A stretch of 64,000 nucleotides of DNA, taken from positions 1-64,000 of the forward strand of contig CAJWAR010000015.1 in NCBI GenBank assembly GCA_913020445.1, read 5' to 3'. The notes beneath the pieces are model-generated. The model saw nothing but the letters and a program-made list of their open reading frames with translations. It did no database searches and was not told where the DNA came from. Of the stretch, positions 7,579-15,705 are shown in pieces. Both the position numbers and the translations under genes were made by a program. Source of the DNA: an uncultured Rhodospirillaceae bacterium. Its GTDB lineage: Bacteria > Pseudomonadota > Alphaproteobacteria > Rhodospirillales > UBA2165. The number at the start of each line of letters is the position of its first letter. Position 1 is the stretch's first letter.

Positions 7579-7815
7579 ATGTGGAAAGAATATTTAGAAT
7601 TGTGGAGAGATTTTATTCCTCAGCTAATTATCGTGTTGACCAGTTTGGCGGCAGGCATTTTCTGGTTTTTGTCCTCACAGGTAGAGATTTCTAACAACCT
7701 GGATACCATAGTTGCAGAGCTTCAATGGGCTAGTCAGTTGAGCAGTTATGCAGCTCTCTCGGCGAGTGTAGCGGCTTTCTTCGGAATTATCCGGTTCATC
7801 CGTAAATGGCTTTAA
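7579..7815 (+). CDS. Small two-helix membrane protein, 78 aa
   Basis: Two predicted transmembrane helices, residues about 15-31 (PQLIIVLTSLAAGIFWF) and about 53-72 (LSSYAALSASVAAFFGIIRF), with short charged ends. AGGAGA is placed six to seven bases before the ATG. It directly follows the XRE gene. Such regulator plus membrane-peptide pairs can be toxin-antitoxin or phage-derived modules, but no known family is recognised, so this is inference only. Confidence 0.6.
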   Translation: MWKEYLELWRDFIPQLIIVLTSLAAGIFWFLSSQVEISNNLDTIVAELQWASQLSSYAALSASVAAFFGIIRFIRKWL

Positions 7816-7871
7816 GCGCAGTGGCTTTTAACCAGAAAAACAGGAGACGAGCCGTCCCCTCCTATCCAACT

Positions 7872-8357
7872 TTATTCCGGTTCGACGCGATGGATGTTGT
7901 GAGCATTGTTGGCGTCGAGAATCTGGCGGGCCTGATCCTGAATGTTGTTACTTTCGGCGCGGACCCACAGAATAACGCTGCCGGCATCAAGGGCGCGGAC
8001 AAAGTCTTCAGCTTCGGGCGCCGCCAGGACTTCCTCCAAGACTTCCTTGGCCGCAAGTCCGCTGACAGCGGCGCCAATGACAGTCGCAATCGCGCCGGCA
8101 ACCGGCCCACCGGCCAGGAATATTCCACCTGATACGGTAAGGGGCCCAAGAATTTTGTATTCGCCGACCAGGGCCGTGACCGTGTCCTGCCAGGTCGAGC
8201 CAGAGCTTTCTAAAATATCCAAAGAATCATGCGAACTCAGCAGGCTCAAATCGGATCGTTCAAATCCCGCCGCTAAAAGCTCGGCGACAGCAGTTTCGAG
8301 TTCATCTTTTTGGGCAAAGACACCGACGATCTCCGGCACTGTTGTAACGTTCGCCAT
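7872..8357 (-). CDS. General-stress / low-temperature-induced-type protein
   Basis: About 161 aa. The N-terminal half (EIVGVFAQKDELETAVAELLAAGFERSDLSLLS) has the ferredoxin-like pattern of heat/general stress proteins of the YflT/GsiB-17M type. A glycine-rich hydrophobic segment follows (LTVSGGIFLAGGPVAGAIATVIGAA), and a second alpha-beta half ends VILWVRAES. The family is known from stress responses, but its molecular role is not established. Start moved to the second ATG (8357) because AGGAGG lies about 8 nt before it and abuts the first one. It diverges from the tetR promoter. Confidence 0.7.
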   Translation of the reverse strand: MANVTTVPEIVGVFAQKDELETAVAELLAAGFERSDLSLLSSHDSLDILESSGSTWQDTVTALVGEYKILGPLTVSGGIFLAGGPVAGAIATVIGAAVSGLAAKEVLEEVLAAPEAEDFVRALDAGSVILWVRAESNNIQDQARQILDANNAHNIHRVEPE

Positions 8358-8424
8358 ATCCATTCCTCCTGCACAAGTATTACCTTACCATCATAGCGCA
8401 GTTTTAAATATTTCAACATGCCAA

Positions 8425-8453
8425 TTGACTCCAACACCGCTTTCAGCTTAAGC
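8425..8453 (+). promoter_or_regulatory. Putative sigma70-type promoter of tetR operon
   Basis: TTGACT at 8425-8430 and TTAAGC at 8448-8453 are separated by exactly 17 nt. The expected transcription start falls at about 8459-8461, inside the adjacent palindrome. Its position just upstream of the reassigned tetR start fits an autoregulated promoter. Confidence 0.55.
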
Positions 8454-8456
8454 TTT

Positions 8457-8488
8457 CATCTACCGACCGGCTGGCCGGTTGGTAGATG
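8457..8488. promoter_or_regulatory. Palindromic operator, probable TetR binding site
   Basis: A 32-bp inverted repeat with half-sites CATCTACCGACCGGCT and GGCCGGTTGGTAGATG; 14 of 16 positions are complementary. It overlaps the predicted transcription start of the promoter at 8425-8453 and precedes the GTG start of tetR. Position, length and symmetry are what is expected of an operator bound by a TetR-family dimer. It may also influence the divergent stress-protein gene. Confidence 0.7.
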
Positions 8489-8516
8489 TGGGAAATTCCG
8501 GAAAGGCAGAAAAGGC

Positions 8517-9131
8517 GTGGACAGACAAACACCCAAAAGCTCCGTCGTTGACCGGTTCGATGAGATTTACCGGGTTACCGTGGCGCTATTTCTTGAGCGC
8601 GGCTATGACAATACGCCGTTGTCGCTGATTGCCCAGGAACTTGGGCTGAGTAAAGCCGGCCTCTACCATCATTTTGAGAGCAAGGAACAATTGCTCTTCC
8701 AAATCCACAAATACTCGATCGAAGCCACCCTGATACCGGTGATTGAGCGCGCCGAAGGCGAACCTGATCCGCTCAAAAGGCTGGAGCAATATATCCGCGA
8801 ATTTGCCGAAGTTATGGTTCATGACCCGGCGATCCGCGTGCTGATTGAAGAATCAAAAAGGCTGTCACCGGAAAACCTCAAGGTTATCCACGCGGCCTGG
8901 CGCCGGGGTTTCGAGTTAATGCGCTCAACGATTGCCGAATTGCAGGCATCAGGGATGGGCAAAAACAATTTGAACCCGACGATTGCCGCTTTTGCCGCGA
9001 TTGGTATGTGCAGCTCGACACCCTATTGGTTTAGCCATGAAGGGTCCGAGATGATCAGTGATGTGGGCAAACATTTTGCCGAGATTTTTTGCCAAGGCGC
9101 GCTAAACGATCCGCTGGCGGACAAGGACTAA
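8517..9131 (+). CDS. TetR-family transcriptional regulator
   Basis: About 204 aa from the GTG at 8517. The N-terminal TetR HTH spans FDEIYRVTVALFLERGYDN followed by SLIAQELGLSKAGLYHHF and ESKEQLL. The rest is an all-helical ligand-binding domain ending in ALNDPLADKD. The longer frame from ATG 8418 was rejected because its first 33 codons would encode the promoter and operator palindrome, and this segment does not look like protein. It sits 26 nt upstream of the molybdenum-hydroxylase genes on the same strand. By analogy it probably represses this unit until an acyl-CoA or aromatic ligand binds; the ligand is unknown. Confidence 0.85.
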   Translation: MDRQTPKSSVVDRFDEIYRVTVALFLERGYDNTPLSLIAQELGLSKAGLYHHFESKEQLLFQIHKYSIEATLIPVIERAEGEPDPLKRLEQYIREFAEVMVHDPAIRVLIEESKRLSPENLKVIHAAWRRGFELMRSTIAELQASGMGKNNLNPTIAAFAAIGMCSSTPYWFSHEGSEMISDVGKHFAEIFCQGALNDPLADKD

Positions 9132-9157
9132 AAGTAAAATTTAGGGAGGGATGAAAT

Positions 9158-10042
9158 ATGGTTGTTTTTTACCGGCGCATGCCGCGTTTTGAGTATTTGA
9201 AACCGCAAAGATTCGAGGACGTGCTGGAACTATTGGCCGACGGCACGCCCAATCGCTACCGGGTTTTCGCCGGCGGCACCGATCTCATGGATCAACTCAA
9301 GCAAAGAAAAATCGATGTGCCGGAAACGGTGATTGATCTGAAAGGCCTCGCCGAGCTCGACTTTATCGATTTCGACAAGTCTTCGGGATTGCGCATCGGT
9401 GCTTTAACGACCGTGACCGATGTCGCCAATTCCCCCGAAATCGATCAGCACTACTCTGCCCTCGCCCAGGGTGCTCGCGAGATCGCCTCCATTCAAATTC
9501 AAAACCGGGCGACGATCACCGGCAATATCTGCAACGCTGTCTCGTCGGCTGATTCGGCACCTCCCCTATTGGCACTGGGAGCAGAAGTTGTCTGTGCTAC
9601 TGGAAAAGGCGAGCGATCCATCAAGATCGAAGACTTCTTCACCGGTCCCGGTGAAACTGTGTTGCAGCCGGATGAACTGGTGAAAGAGATCAAACTGCCG
9701 CCACCCACCAAGGGCAGCAATAGCGTGTATCTCAAATTGGCGCCACGGGGCCGCATGGATCTGGCCTGGATCGGGGTCGCGGTCTGGGCAGAAATCTCGG
9801 CTGGTAAATTTACCGAGGTTCGCATTGGCCTGGGCGCTGCGGCGCCGACACCGATCCGCACACCTAAAGCCGAAGCAGCGTTGCGCGGAGCCGAAGTCAG
9901 TCAGAAAAATATTGAAGCCGCCGCAGCACTTGCATCCGGCGAGGCCAAGCCACGGGAAAACAGTTTCCGGGCGGGTGGCGAATACCGTCACATGATGGTC
10001 GAGGTGCTGGTCAAACGCGCCCTCACTCAGCTGGCCGGATAA
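9158..10042 (+). CDS. Molybdenum hydroxylase FAD-binding (CoxM-type) subunit
   Basis: 294-aa medium subunit of a xanthine dehydrogenase family enzyme. FAD-binding motifs are visible: FAGGTDLMDQLKQRK near residues 40-54, and ASIQIQNRATITGNICNAVSSAD near 110-132. The C-terminal CO-dehydrogenase flavoprotein domain ends with YRHMMVEVLVKRAL. A strong AGGGAGGG site precedes the ATG. It passes electrons from the iron-sulphur subunit to an acceptor. The length does not suggest the extra 4Fe-4S insertion of 4-hydroxybenzoyl-CoA reductase beta subunits. Second gene of the tetR operon; next gene 12 nt on. Confidence 0.9.
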   Translation: MVVFYRRMPRFEYLKPQRFEDVLELLADGTPNRYRVFAGGTDLMDQLKQRKIDVPETVIDLKGLAELDFIDFDKSSGLRIGALTTVTDVANSPEIDQHYSALAQGAREIASIQIQNRATITGNICNAVSSADSAPPLLALGAEVVCATGKGERSIKIEDFFTGPGETVLQPDELVKEIKLPPPTKGSNSVYLKLAPRGRMDLAWIGVAVWAEISAGKFTEVRIGLGAAAPTPIRTPKAEAALRGAEVSQKNIEAAAALASGEAKPRENSFRAGGEYRHMMVEVLVKRALTQLAG

Positions 10043-10054
10043 GGGAGAAAAACG

Positions 10055-10537
10055 ATGGATAAAATAACTTGCAATTTTGTTGTTAACGGCAGCGCCGAAG
10101 AAGTCTCCTTCCCGCCCAACCGCACCCTTCTGCATATGCTGCGCGAAGACCTTTTGTTTCACGGTGTCCGCGAAGGCTGCAGCCATGGTGAATGCGGTTC
10201 CTGCAACGTTATTCTCGACGGTAAGCTGGTCAATGCCTGCCTGATCCTGGCGGCCGAGGCCGATGGGTTGGAAATCCTGACCGTCGAAGGCATGGCCGAC
10301 GGTGAAGACCTGCATCCGATCCAACAAGCCTTCGTTGATGAAAGCGGTATGCAATGCGGCGCCTGCACGACGGGCATGATCCTCTCGACCAAAAATCTGC
10401 TGGATGCCAATCCTGACCCGAGCCGGGAAGAGATCAAGGATGCGCTGGCTGGCAATTTCTGCCGCTGCACGGGCTATGCGAAAATATTCGAATCCGTCGA
10501 AGCTGCCGCCGAGACCATGAAGGGGGGCCAGCAATGA
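10055..10537 (+). CDS. Molybdenum hydroxylase 2Fe-2S (CoxS-type) subunit
   Basis: 160 aa, the usual length. The plant-ferredoxin-like cluster motif is GCSHGECGSC with a further Cys in LVNACLIL. The second all-helical cluster has MQCGACTTGMIL and NFCRCTGY. It relays electrons between the molybdopterin and FAD subunits. Its end overlaps the start of the large-subunit gene by 4 nt (ATGA), indicating translational coupling. Confidence 0.93.
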   Translation: MDKITCNFVVNGSAEEVSFPPNRTLLHMLREDLLFHGVREGCSHGECGSCNVILDGKLVNACLILAAEADGLEILTVEGMADGEDLHPIQQAFVDESGMQCGACTTGMILSTKNLLDANPDPSREEIKDALAGNFCRCTGYAKIFESVEAAAETMKGGQQ

Positions 10538-12873
10538 GCGATCAACCCGCAAAAATCGGCGACAATTGGCCGAACCTGATCGGCAAACGCCTGCCCCGTG
10601 TTGACGCGGTCGAAAAGGTCAATGGTGACGCTAAATATGCCGGTGACTTTAATATGGCCGGTCAACTCTGGATGAAAATCCTGCGCAGCCCCCACGCCCA
10701 CGCCAAAATCATCAGCATCGATGCCAGCAAGGCGCTCGATATGCCGGGCGTCAAAGCAGTGGTAACGGCTGAAGATTTCAAAGGCTGGTCCTGGGGCTGG
10801 GGTCCACAGACCCGTGACGAGACACCTTTGGCCGAGGGCAAGGTCCGCTATTTCGCCGAAGCTGTGGCAGCGGTCGCTGCCGAAGATGAAGAAACCGCCG
10901 AGGAAGCCTGCGCCCTGATCGACGTCGTTTATGAAGAACTGCCGGGCATCTTCGATGCCGAAGAAGCGATGCAGGATGGCGCGCCGCAGGTGCACGACTA
11001 TGTCGAAAATAATCAAAGCTGGGATTTCCATATGGATTACGGCGATGTCGAAAAAGGTTTCGCCGAAGCTGATTTGGTGCGGGAAGACCGGTTCGAGACC
11101 GGCCGCACCCTGACTGGTTTTCTCGAACCACCGGCCGCCGTCGCGCAATATGATACCGCCGGCATCACTATTTATGCGGCCAAGCAAAGCCCGTATTTTA
11201 TCTATCGCCAATTGGCGTCCTGTTTCAAGCTGCCCTTAAGCAAAGTCCGGGTGATCCAGCCCTATGTCGGGGGCGGTTTCGGCGGCACCAAAAACGATTC
11301 AACCGCCGGTGATTTTTGCGCTGTCATGCTGGCCAAGAAAACCAAGCGGCCGGTTAAATTCGTTTACAACATGGAAGAGGTGCTGACGACCTGCCGCCGC
11401 CGCCACAATATGATTGTCGATTGCAAAATGGGCATGAAAAAAGACGGCACCATCACGGCGGTGCAGACCAAAGTGATCGCTGACGGCGGTGCTTATACAG
11501 CGATCGGGCCACTGACCATGTATCTCACCGGTATCATGACGACGCTGCCCTACAAGCTCGATAACTACAAACATGATGCCTATCGCATTTTCACCAATCA
11601 TCCGGTGAGCGCTGCGATGCGCGGCCATGGCGTCACTCATACCCGGTTTGCCGCTGAAATCCAGATGGAGAAAATGGCCGACGAATTGGGCATCGATCCG
11701 GTCGAGGTGCGGATGAAAAACGCCATCGAAGCGCCGCATGAGACAATTAACGGCATTACGGTCGATACTTGTGGGTTGAAAGAAGGGTTGGAGATCGTTT
11801 CCTCTTCAACTGCCTGGAAAGATAAGGATAAAAACAAGAAAGACGGTCCGGTGGTCCGGGGCGTTGGCATATCCGGCACCTCTCATTTGGGTGGCGCCCG
11901 CCAACGGGGTCACCAGTCTTGCGCTGCCATTGTGCGCTTATGTGAAGACGGCACGGTCAATTACCTCACCGGCGCCAGTGATGCCGGCCAGGGATCGGAT
12001 ACGGTCTTGGTCCAACTGGTCGCCGAAGAGCTTGGCCTGACGATGGAAGACGTCACTATCCAGCGGGTCGATACGGCGGTGACGCCGGTTGATAACGGCA
12101 GCTATGGCAGCCGGGTAACGATATTGGCTGGCCAGGCAGCGCAAAAAGCTGCTCAGGAAGTCAAACGCCAATTGGCTGAAGCCGCCGCCAAAGTGTGGCA
12201 GGTCGATGCTGAGAAAATCCTGTTTAATGACCGCACGGTCTTTGTTGATGGCGATCCCGATAAATCCATGCCGTTCAGAAAACTCACCCAGATCGCGTGT
12301 TATTCCGAATCCGGCGCTGTCATCATGGGTAAAGGCTATTCCGAATACGGTATCGAAAAAATGGATTTTGAAAAAGGCTACGGCAATCCGGGGGTAAATT
12401 ACAGTTTCACCTCACAACTTTCCGCCGTCGATGTCGATCTCGAAACCGGCATGGTCAAAGCCAAAGACTTTCTCATCGCCCATGATTGCGGCCGCCCCCT
12501 GCATCCGGTGAATGTCGAGGCACAGACCCAGGGTGCGGCCTCGCAAGGCTTGGGCCAGGCGCTCTACGAAAATTTCAAAATGCATGAAGGCCGCACCATG
12601 AACTCGACGATGGTCAATTACATGATGCCGCTGTCAACCGAACATCCGGATTTCGAGCTGCACGATATTATTACCGATGATCCGCATGGCCCTTTCGGCG
12701 CAAAAGAGGCGTCTGAAGGCTCAATCATCTCAACCCCACCGTCGATCGTCAGTGCGATCCACGATGCCACCGGTATCTGGTTCACCAAGCTGCCGGTAAC
12801 GCCGGAAAAAATTGTGCTGGCGCTCAAAGAGAAGAAAGAACGCGAGAACGCCCAGAAGAAGGAAAGTGAATAA
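10534..12873 (+). CDS. Molybdenum hydroxylase large (molybdopterin) subunit
   Basis: 779-aa CoxL/XdhB-type catalytic subunit. The aldehyde-oxidase hammerhead domain begins LIGKRLPRVDAVEKVNGDAKY. The Mo-pterin domain has the loop YVGGGFGGTKND, AAMRGHGVTHTRF, and the strongly conserved C-terminal GAKEASEGSIISTPPSI with the probable catalytic Glu. Such enzymes hydroxylate or reductively dehydroxylate aromatic or N-heterocyclic substrates. The overall look is closest to 4-hydroxybenzoyl-CoA-reductase/aldehyde-oxidase-like members, but the substrate is not determinable. Its stop shares a base with the ATG of the acyl-CoA dehydrogenase gene. No dedicated XdhC-like maturation gene is seen nearby. 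Confidence 0.92.
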   Translation: MSDQPAKIGDNWPNLIGKRLPRVDAVEKVNGDAKYAGDFNMAGQLWMKILRSPHAHAKIISIDASKALDMPGVKAVVTAEDFKGWSWGWGPQTRDETPLAEGKVRYFAEAVAAVAAEDEETAEEACALIDVVYEELPGIFDAEEAMQDGAPQVHDYVENNQSWDFHMDYGDVEKGFAEADLVREDRFETGRTLTGFLEPPAAVAQYDTAGITIYAAKQSPYFIYRQLASCFKLPLSKVRVIQPYVGGGFGGTKNDSTAGDFCAVMLAKKTKRPVKFVYNMEEVLTTCRRRHNMIVDCKMGMKKDGTITAVQTKVIADGGAYTAIGPLTMYLTGIMTTLPYKLDNYKHDAYRIFTNHPVSAAMRGHGVTHTRFAAEIQMEKMADELGIDPVEVRMKNAIEAPHETINGITVDTCGLKEGLEIVSSSTAWKDKDKNKKDGPVVRGVGISGTSHLGGARQRGHQSCAAIVRLCEDGTVNYLTGASDAGQGSDTVLVQLVAEELGLTMEDVTIQRVDTAVTPVDNGSYGSRVTILAGQAAQKAAQEVKRQLAEAAAKVWQVDAEKILFNDRTVFVDGDPDKSMPFRKLTQIACYSESGAVIMGKGYSEYGIEKMDFEKGYGNPGVNYSFTSQLSAVDVDLETGMVKAKDFLIAHDCGRPLHPVNVEAQTQGAASQGLGQALYENFKMHEGRTMNSTMVNYMMPLSTEHPDFELHDIITDDPHGPFGAKEASEGSIISTPPSIVSAIHDATGIWFTKLPVTPEKIVLALKEKKERENAQKKESE

Positions 12874-14018
12874 TGGAATATCCCTTTGACGACGATCAAA
12901 AGACTTTTAGAGAGCATCTGTCCCGCTGGGTCGATGAACGGCTGATCCCTCGCGCCGAGGAGCTAGATGAAAGCGGCGATTTTGCCAGGGATTTGTTTAA
13001 GGAGCTCGGCGAGCTAGGTTATCTCGGTATCAAATACCCGGAAGAATATGGCGGCGCTGGATTGGACCAGCGCTATGTCTATTACACTATGCTGTGTGAG
13101 GAACTGGCGCGAGGCTCGATGGGCTTTGCCGCCACCGTCGCCATGCATGGCTCGGCGGCTTCACACATGTTGTTCGAGGATGGCACTGAGGAACAAAAGC
13201 AAAAATACCTGGTGCCGGCGCTCAAAGGCGACATGGTCTGCGCCTTTGCCATCACCGAGCCCCAAGCCGGCTCCGATGCTGCCGCCATTCGTACCCGCGC
13301 CGAACGCACTGATGATGGCTGGGTTATCAATGGCAATAAAATATTCACCTCAAACAGTGTTTATGCCGACTTTATCACCGTGGTTGCCAAAGTCGACGGC
13401 GTGGCGGGCGCTCAGGGCATGGCGTTATTTTTAGTCGACACCAAAACCCCCGGCTTTAGTGTCGGCCGCCAAATTGAAAAATTCACCACCCATTGCTCAG
13501 ATACTGCAGAGCTGTTTTTCGAAGATATGAAGCTGCCCCTTGACTGCCGTTTGGGTGGTGAAGAGAGCGATTTTAAAAGCGCCTACCGGATGCTGACCGT
13601 GGATCGAGTCATTACCGCCGCAATTGCGCTCGGCAACGCCAAAGCAGCCTACACTGCTGCCTTGGAATATGCTCAAGAACGCGAGCAGTTCGGTCAAACC
13701 ATCGGCAGCTTCCAAGCGGTGCAGTTTAAACTGGTCGATATGCTGGCAACCCTCGAGCAAGCGCATCTTTACACTTATCATTGCGCCGCCATGGCGGACC
13801 GGGGCGAAGACGTCACCAAGGAGGCGGCGATTGCCAAAATTGTCGCCGGTGATGGCGGCAATGAAATATGCCAGAAAGCGCTTAATATATTTGGTGGCTA
13901 TGGGCTGACGATGGAATATCCCGTCCAACGCTATCTCCGCGATTCATACTTCCCGCTGATTGGCGGCGGCACCAGCGACATCATGCGCCTTATCGCGTCA
14001 CGGAAAATGGGGTTGTAG
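12873..14018 (+). CDS. Acyl-CoA dehydrogenase, atypical active site
   Basis: 381-aa flavoprotein with the full acyl-CoA dehydrogenase fold: helical N-terminus, beta domain with CAFAITEPQAGSDAAAI and the INGNKIFTSN segment, and C-terminal helices with REQFGQTIGSFQAVQFKLVDM. Where short/medium-chain enzymes carry the catalytic Glu (xEGTS), this has IGGGTSDIMR, so the base would have to be elsewhere; at the alternative isovaleryl-CoA-dehydrogenase position it has Asp (TVDRV). It is translationally coupled to the molybdenum hydroxylase, suggesting one pathway on a CoA-thioester substrate. The specific acyl group is unknown. Confidence 0.88.
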   Translation: MEYPFDDDQKTFREHLSRWVDERLIPRAEELDESGDFARDLFKELGELGYLGIKYPEEYGGAGLDQRYVYYTMLCEELARGSMGFAATVAMHGSAASHMLFEDGTEEQKQKYLVPALKGDMVCAFAITEPQAGSDAAAIRTRAERTDDGWVINGNKIFTSNSVYADFITVVAKVDGVAGAQGMALFLVDTKTPGFSVGRQIEKFTTHCSDTAELFFEDMKLPLDCRLGGEESDFKSAYRMLTVDRVITAAIALGNAKAAYTAALEYAQEREQFGQTIGSFQAVQFKLVDMLATLEQAHLYTYHCAAMADRGEDVTKEAAIAKIVAGDGGNEICQKALNIFGGYGLTMEYPVQRYLRDSYFPLIGGGTSDIMRLIASRKMGL

Positions 14019-14328
14019 GTAAAACCGGTTAATACTAGTTCCGCACCCAGAAGTGGCCCACTTTAATCACTCGGTAAGGAAAACCAGCATATTCTACACC
14101 CAAAAGCGGATATTAATGTCATCGGTGCAAAGAGACCGACAATGGCTAAATACTGGGAAATGGTAGATGTAATAGTACCGCTTGTTACCTCAGATTGTTA
14201 ATTCTAAGTTGATGGATTTTGCTTAATATGCCATCGTAAATTGAGTTATTTGATTTAGGGTTTGAATTTAAACCACTTGAATAAAACCGTTGTAGTGAGT
14301 TTCATTTAACCATGAAAGAATTTTAGAT
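14019..14328. other. Intergenic region, 310 nt, no gene
   Basis: Low-GC spacer between the acyl-CoA dehydrogenase operon and the degenerate receiver gene. It contains short fragments (GAAGTGGCCCACTTT, CCCAAAAGCGGATATT) resembling the dispersed GTCCGCTT...AAGCGGAC pieces seen at about 32.49 and 33.63 kb. Frames are short and broken. I see no RNA gene or convincing promoter. Confidence 0.4.
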
Positions 14329-14847
14329 TTGTCAGTTGCCTATAATTTTTCTGAAATTACTTTATTTATCGTTGAGGAAAATCCGTTCCTCCGTGAAATG
14401 CTGTCGGACCTGTTAAAGCAATTTAAACCCAAAAGAATCTACACCGAATCCAAATGTGATATCGCCGTGGAGCGCATAGCTGAAATTATGCCGGATATCA
14501 TATTTGCCAGTTGGACTCCCATGTCCGATATTATTCATCTCTTCAAAAATATCAGACACAGTCCAAATGAAAATCTGAGCGAAATACCGATTATTGCCAT
14601 CACTTCATATACTGAAAAGAAATACGTGATTGCGGCGCGAGATTTAGGTATGAGCGAATATCTCGCTTTGCCGTTATCCGCAAAATCGATATATGCCCGC
14701 ATCTGCAAGCTCATCGAGAATCCCAGACAATTTGTCCGGTCAGAAAACTATTGCGGCCCCGACCGGCGCGTTAAAAAAATCGTCTTCCCAGGTGAAGACC
14801 GCCGCAAACAAAGCGAAGAATCAGAAAAATCAGAGGACGGGGAGTAA
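14329..14847 (+). CDS. Pseudo-receiver (degenerate response-regulator) protein
   Basis: 172 aa with a CheY-like receiver fold: ITLFIVEENPFLREMLSDLL, a central PDIIFASW strand, IPIIAITSY and YLALPLSAKS. The acidic pair is E16/E17. The phosphoacceptor Asp is replaced by Ser (S61), and the invariant Lys of the KP motif is Leu (L114), so aspartyl phosphorylation is not expected. After residue 130 comes a charged tail with the GPDRR motif seen at the end of several alphaproteobacterial single-domain receivers. No output domain. TTG start is used because no upstream ATG is in frame before a stop at 14296. Role probably protein-protein signalling. Confidence 0.7.
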   Translation: MSVAYNFSEITLFIVEENPFLREMLSDLLKQFKPKRIYTESKCDIAVERIAEIMPDIIFASWTPMSDIIHLFKNIRHSPNENLSEIPIIAITSYTEKKYVIAARDLGMSEYLALPLSAKSIYARICKLIENPRQFVRSENYCGPDRRVKKIVFPGEDRRKQSEESEKSEDGE

Positions 14848-15062
14848 AGCAGCTCCCGGCTTAAATTTCCGAGCCACTCCACCTAATTTGTCCAGATTCC
14901 CGTCAAATTATGCCACTTATACGATTTTTCATTGAAAATTAATATTCTAATCAATATATTACGGTTAATACGTATTAGCCAACGTGTATATACGTATATT
15001 TAGCTAGGAATCGTAACCGAGGGGCAAGTACAGATACTCTGGTAAATAAGGGGATTAACATA

Positions 15063-15686
15063 ATGTCCATACCATTAGACCTAAAGTCTGACATCGAGAG
15101 AACCTGTCTTGAGCTAAATTCTATCGACCAAAAAATTTCACAGACCATGAAGATGGAGACCCTATCAAAATATTTAACAATATTTCTGGTCTTCGTTTCG
15201 GTTATTTATTTTTTTAACCCTGATCAAATTTTTTCCGACACCAGACCAACGACGAACATTGCCTTTGTTATTCTTGCAATTGGATCGGGGCTACTTTGGT
15301 TGGAGAGAGGGAACACAACCAAATCTTTCCTGACTGATTCATTCAGGCTTGAAGATAAATATTTGGAACATGGATTTATAGTCAACGAAAACGGTTCAAC
15401 AATTTACTGGACGGATCAGAAAGGTGAGCTTGTCCAAGCCTTTGATCCTTTCGATCCCCAAAGTTATACTGACCAGCAAATGGAAAATATTGACGGCCAT
15501 GATTCCGACGCCGAAAATAATCAGGAATGGGGTGTCGATATCTCAAATTCTAAATCTGTCAGTGAGCTCGTTGAACGTGGCACCGAGCGACGCAGAGAGC
15601 GGCTGAAAGCCTATCAAAGCATCAACCGCCGCCAGCGGCCTTACGGACGGCGCGAAAACGACAATCCCAACCGATCAGTTTGGTAA
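15063..15686 (+). CDS. Membrane protein with charged C-terminal domain, 207 aa
   Basis: Residues about 37-53 and about 66-82 form two transmembrane helices. The cytosolic tail contains an acidic stretch (DGHDSDAENNQEW) and then a very basic end rich in RR pairs (GTERRRERL, NRRQRPYGRREND). Family not recognised. The AT-rich upstream 200 nt probably holds its promoter. The basic tail resembles the GPDRR-like ending of the preceding pseudo-receiver, hinting at a functional link, but this is weak. Confidence 0.6.
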   Translation: MSIPLDLKSDIERTCLELNSIDQKISQTMKMETLSKYLTIFLVFVSVIYFFNPDQIFSDTRPTTNIAFVILAIGSGLLWLERGNTTKSFLTDSFRLEDKYLEHGFIVNENGSTIYWTDQKGELVQAFDPFDPQSYTDQQMENIDGHDSDAENNQEWGVDISNSKSVSELVERGTERRRERLKAYQSINRRQRPYGRRENDNPNRSVW

Positions 15687-15705
15687 CAATGTCCACGTAG
15701 GGTCA

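Noticed and set aside
8418-8516. Upstream ATG start of tetR
   Set aside because: The first 33 codons would encode the promoter and operator palindrome and do not resemble a protein; GTG 8517 gives normal TetR length.
9566-10552. 328-aa minus-strand ORF across CoxM/CoxS genes
   Set aside because: Antisense to two convincingly coding genes with FAD and 2Fe-2S motifs; composition is His/Gln/Arg-rich as typical for shadows.
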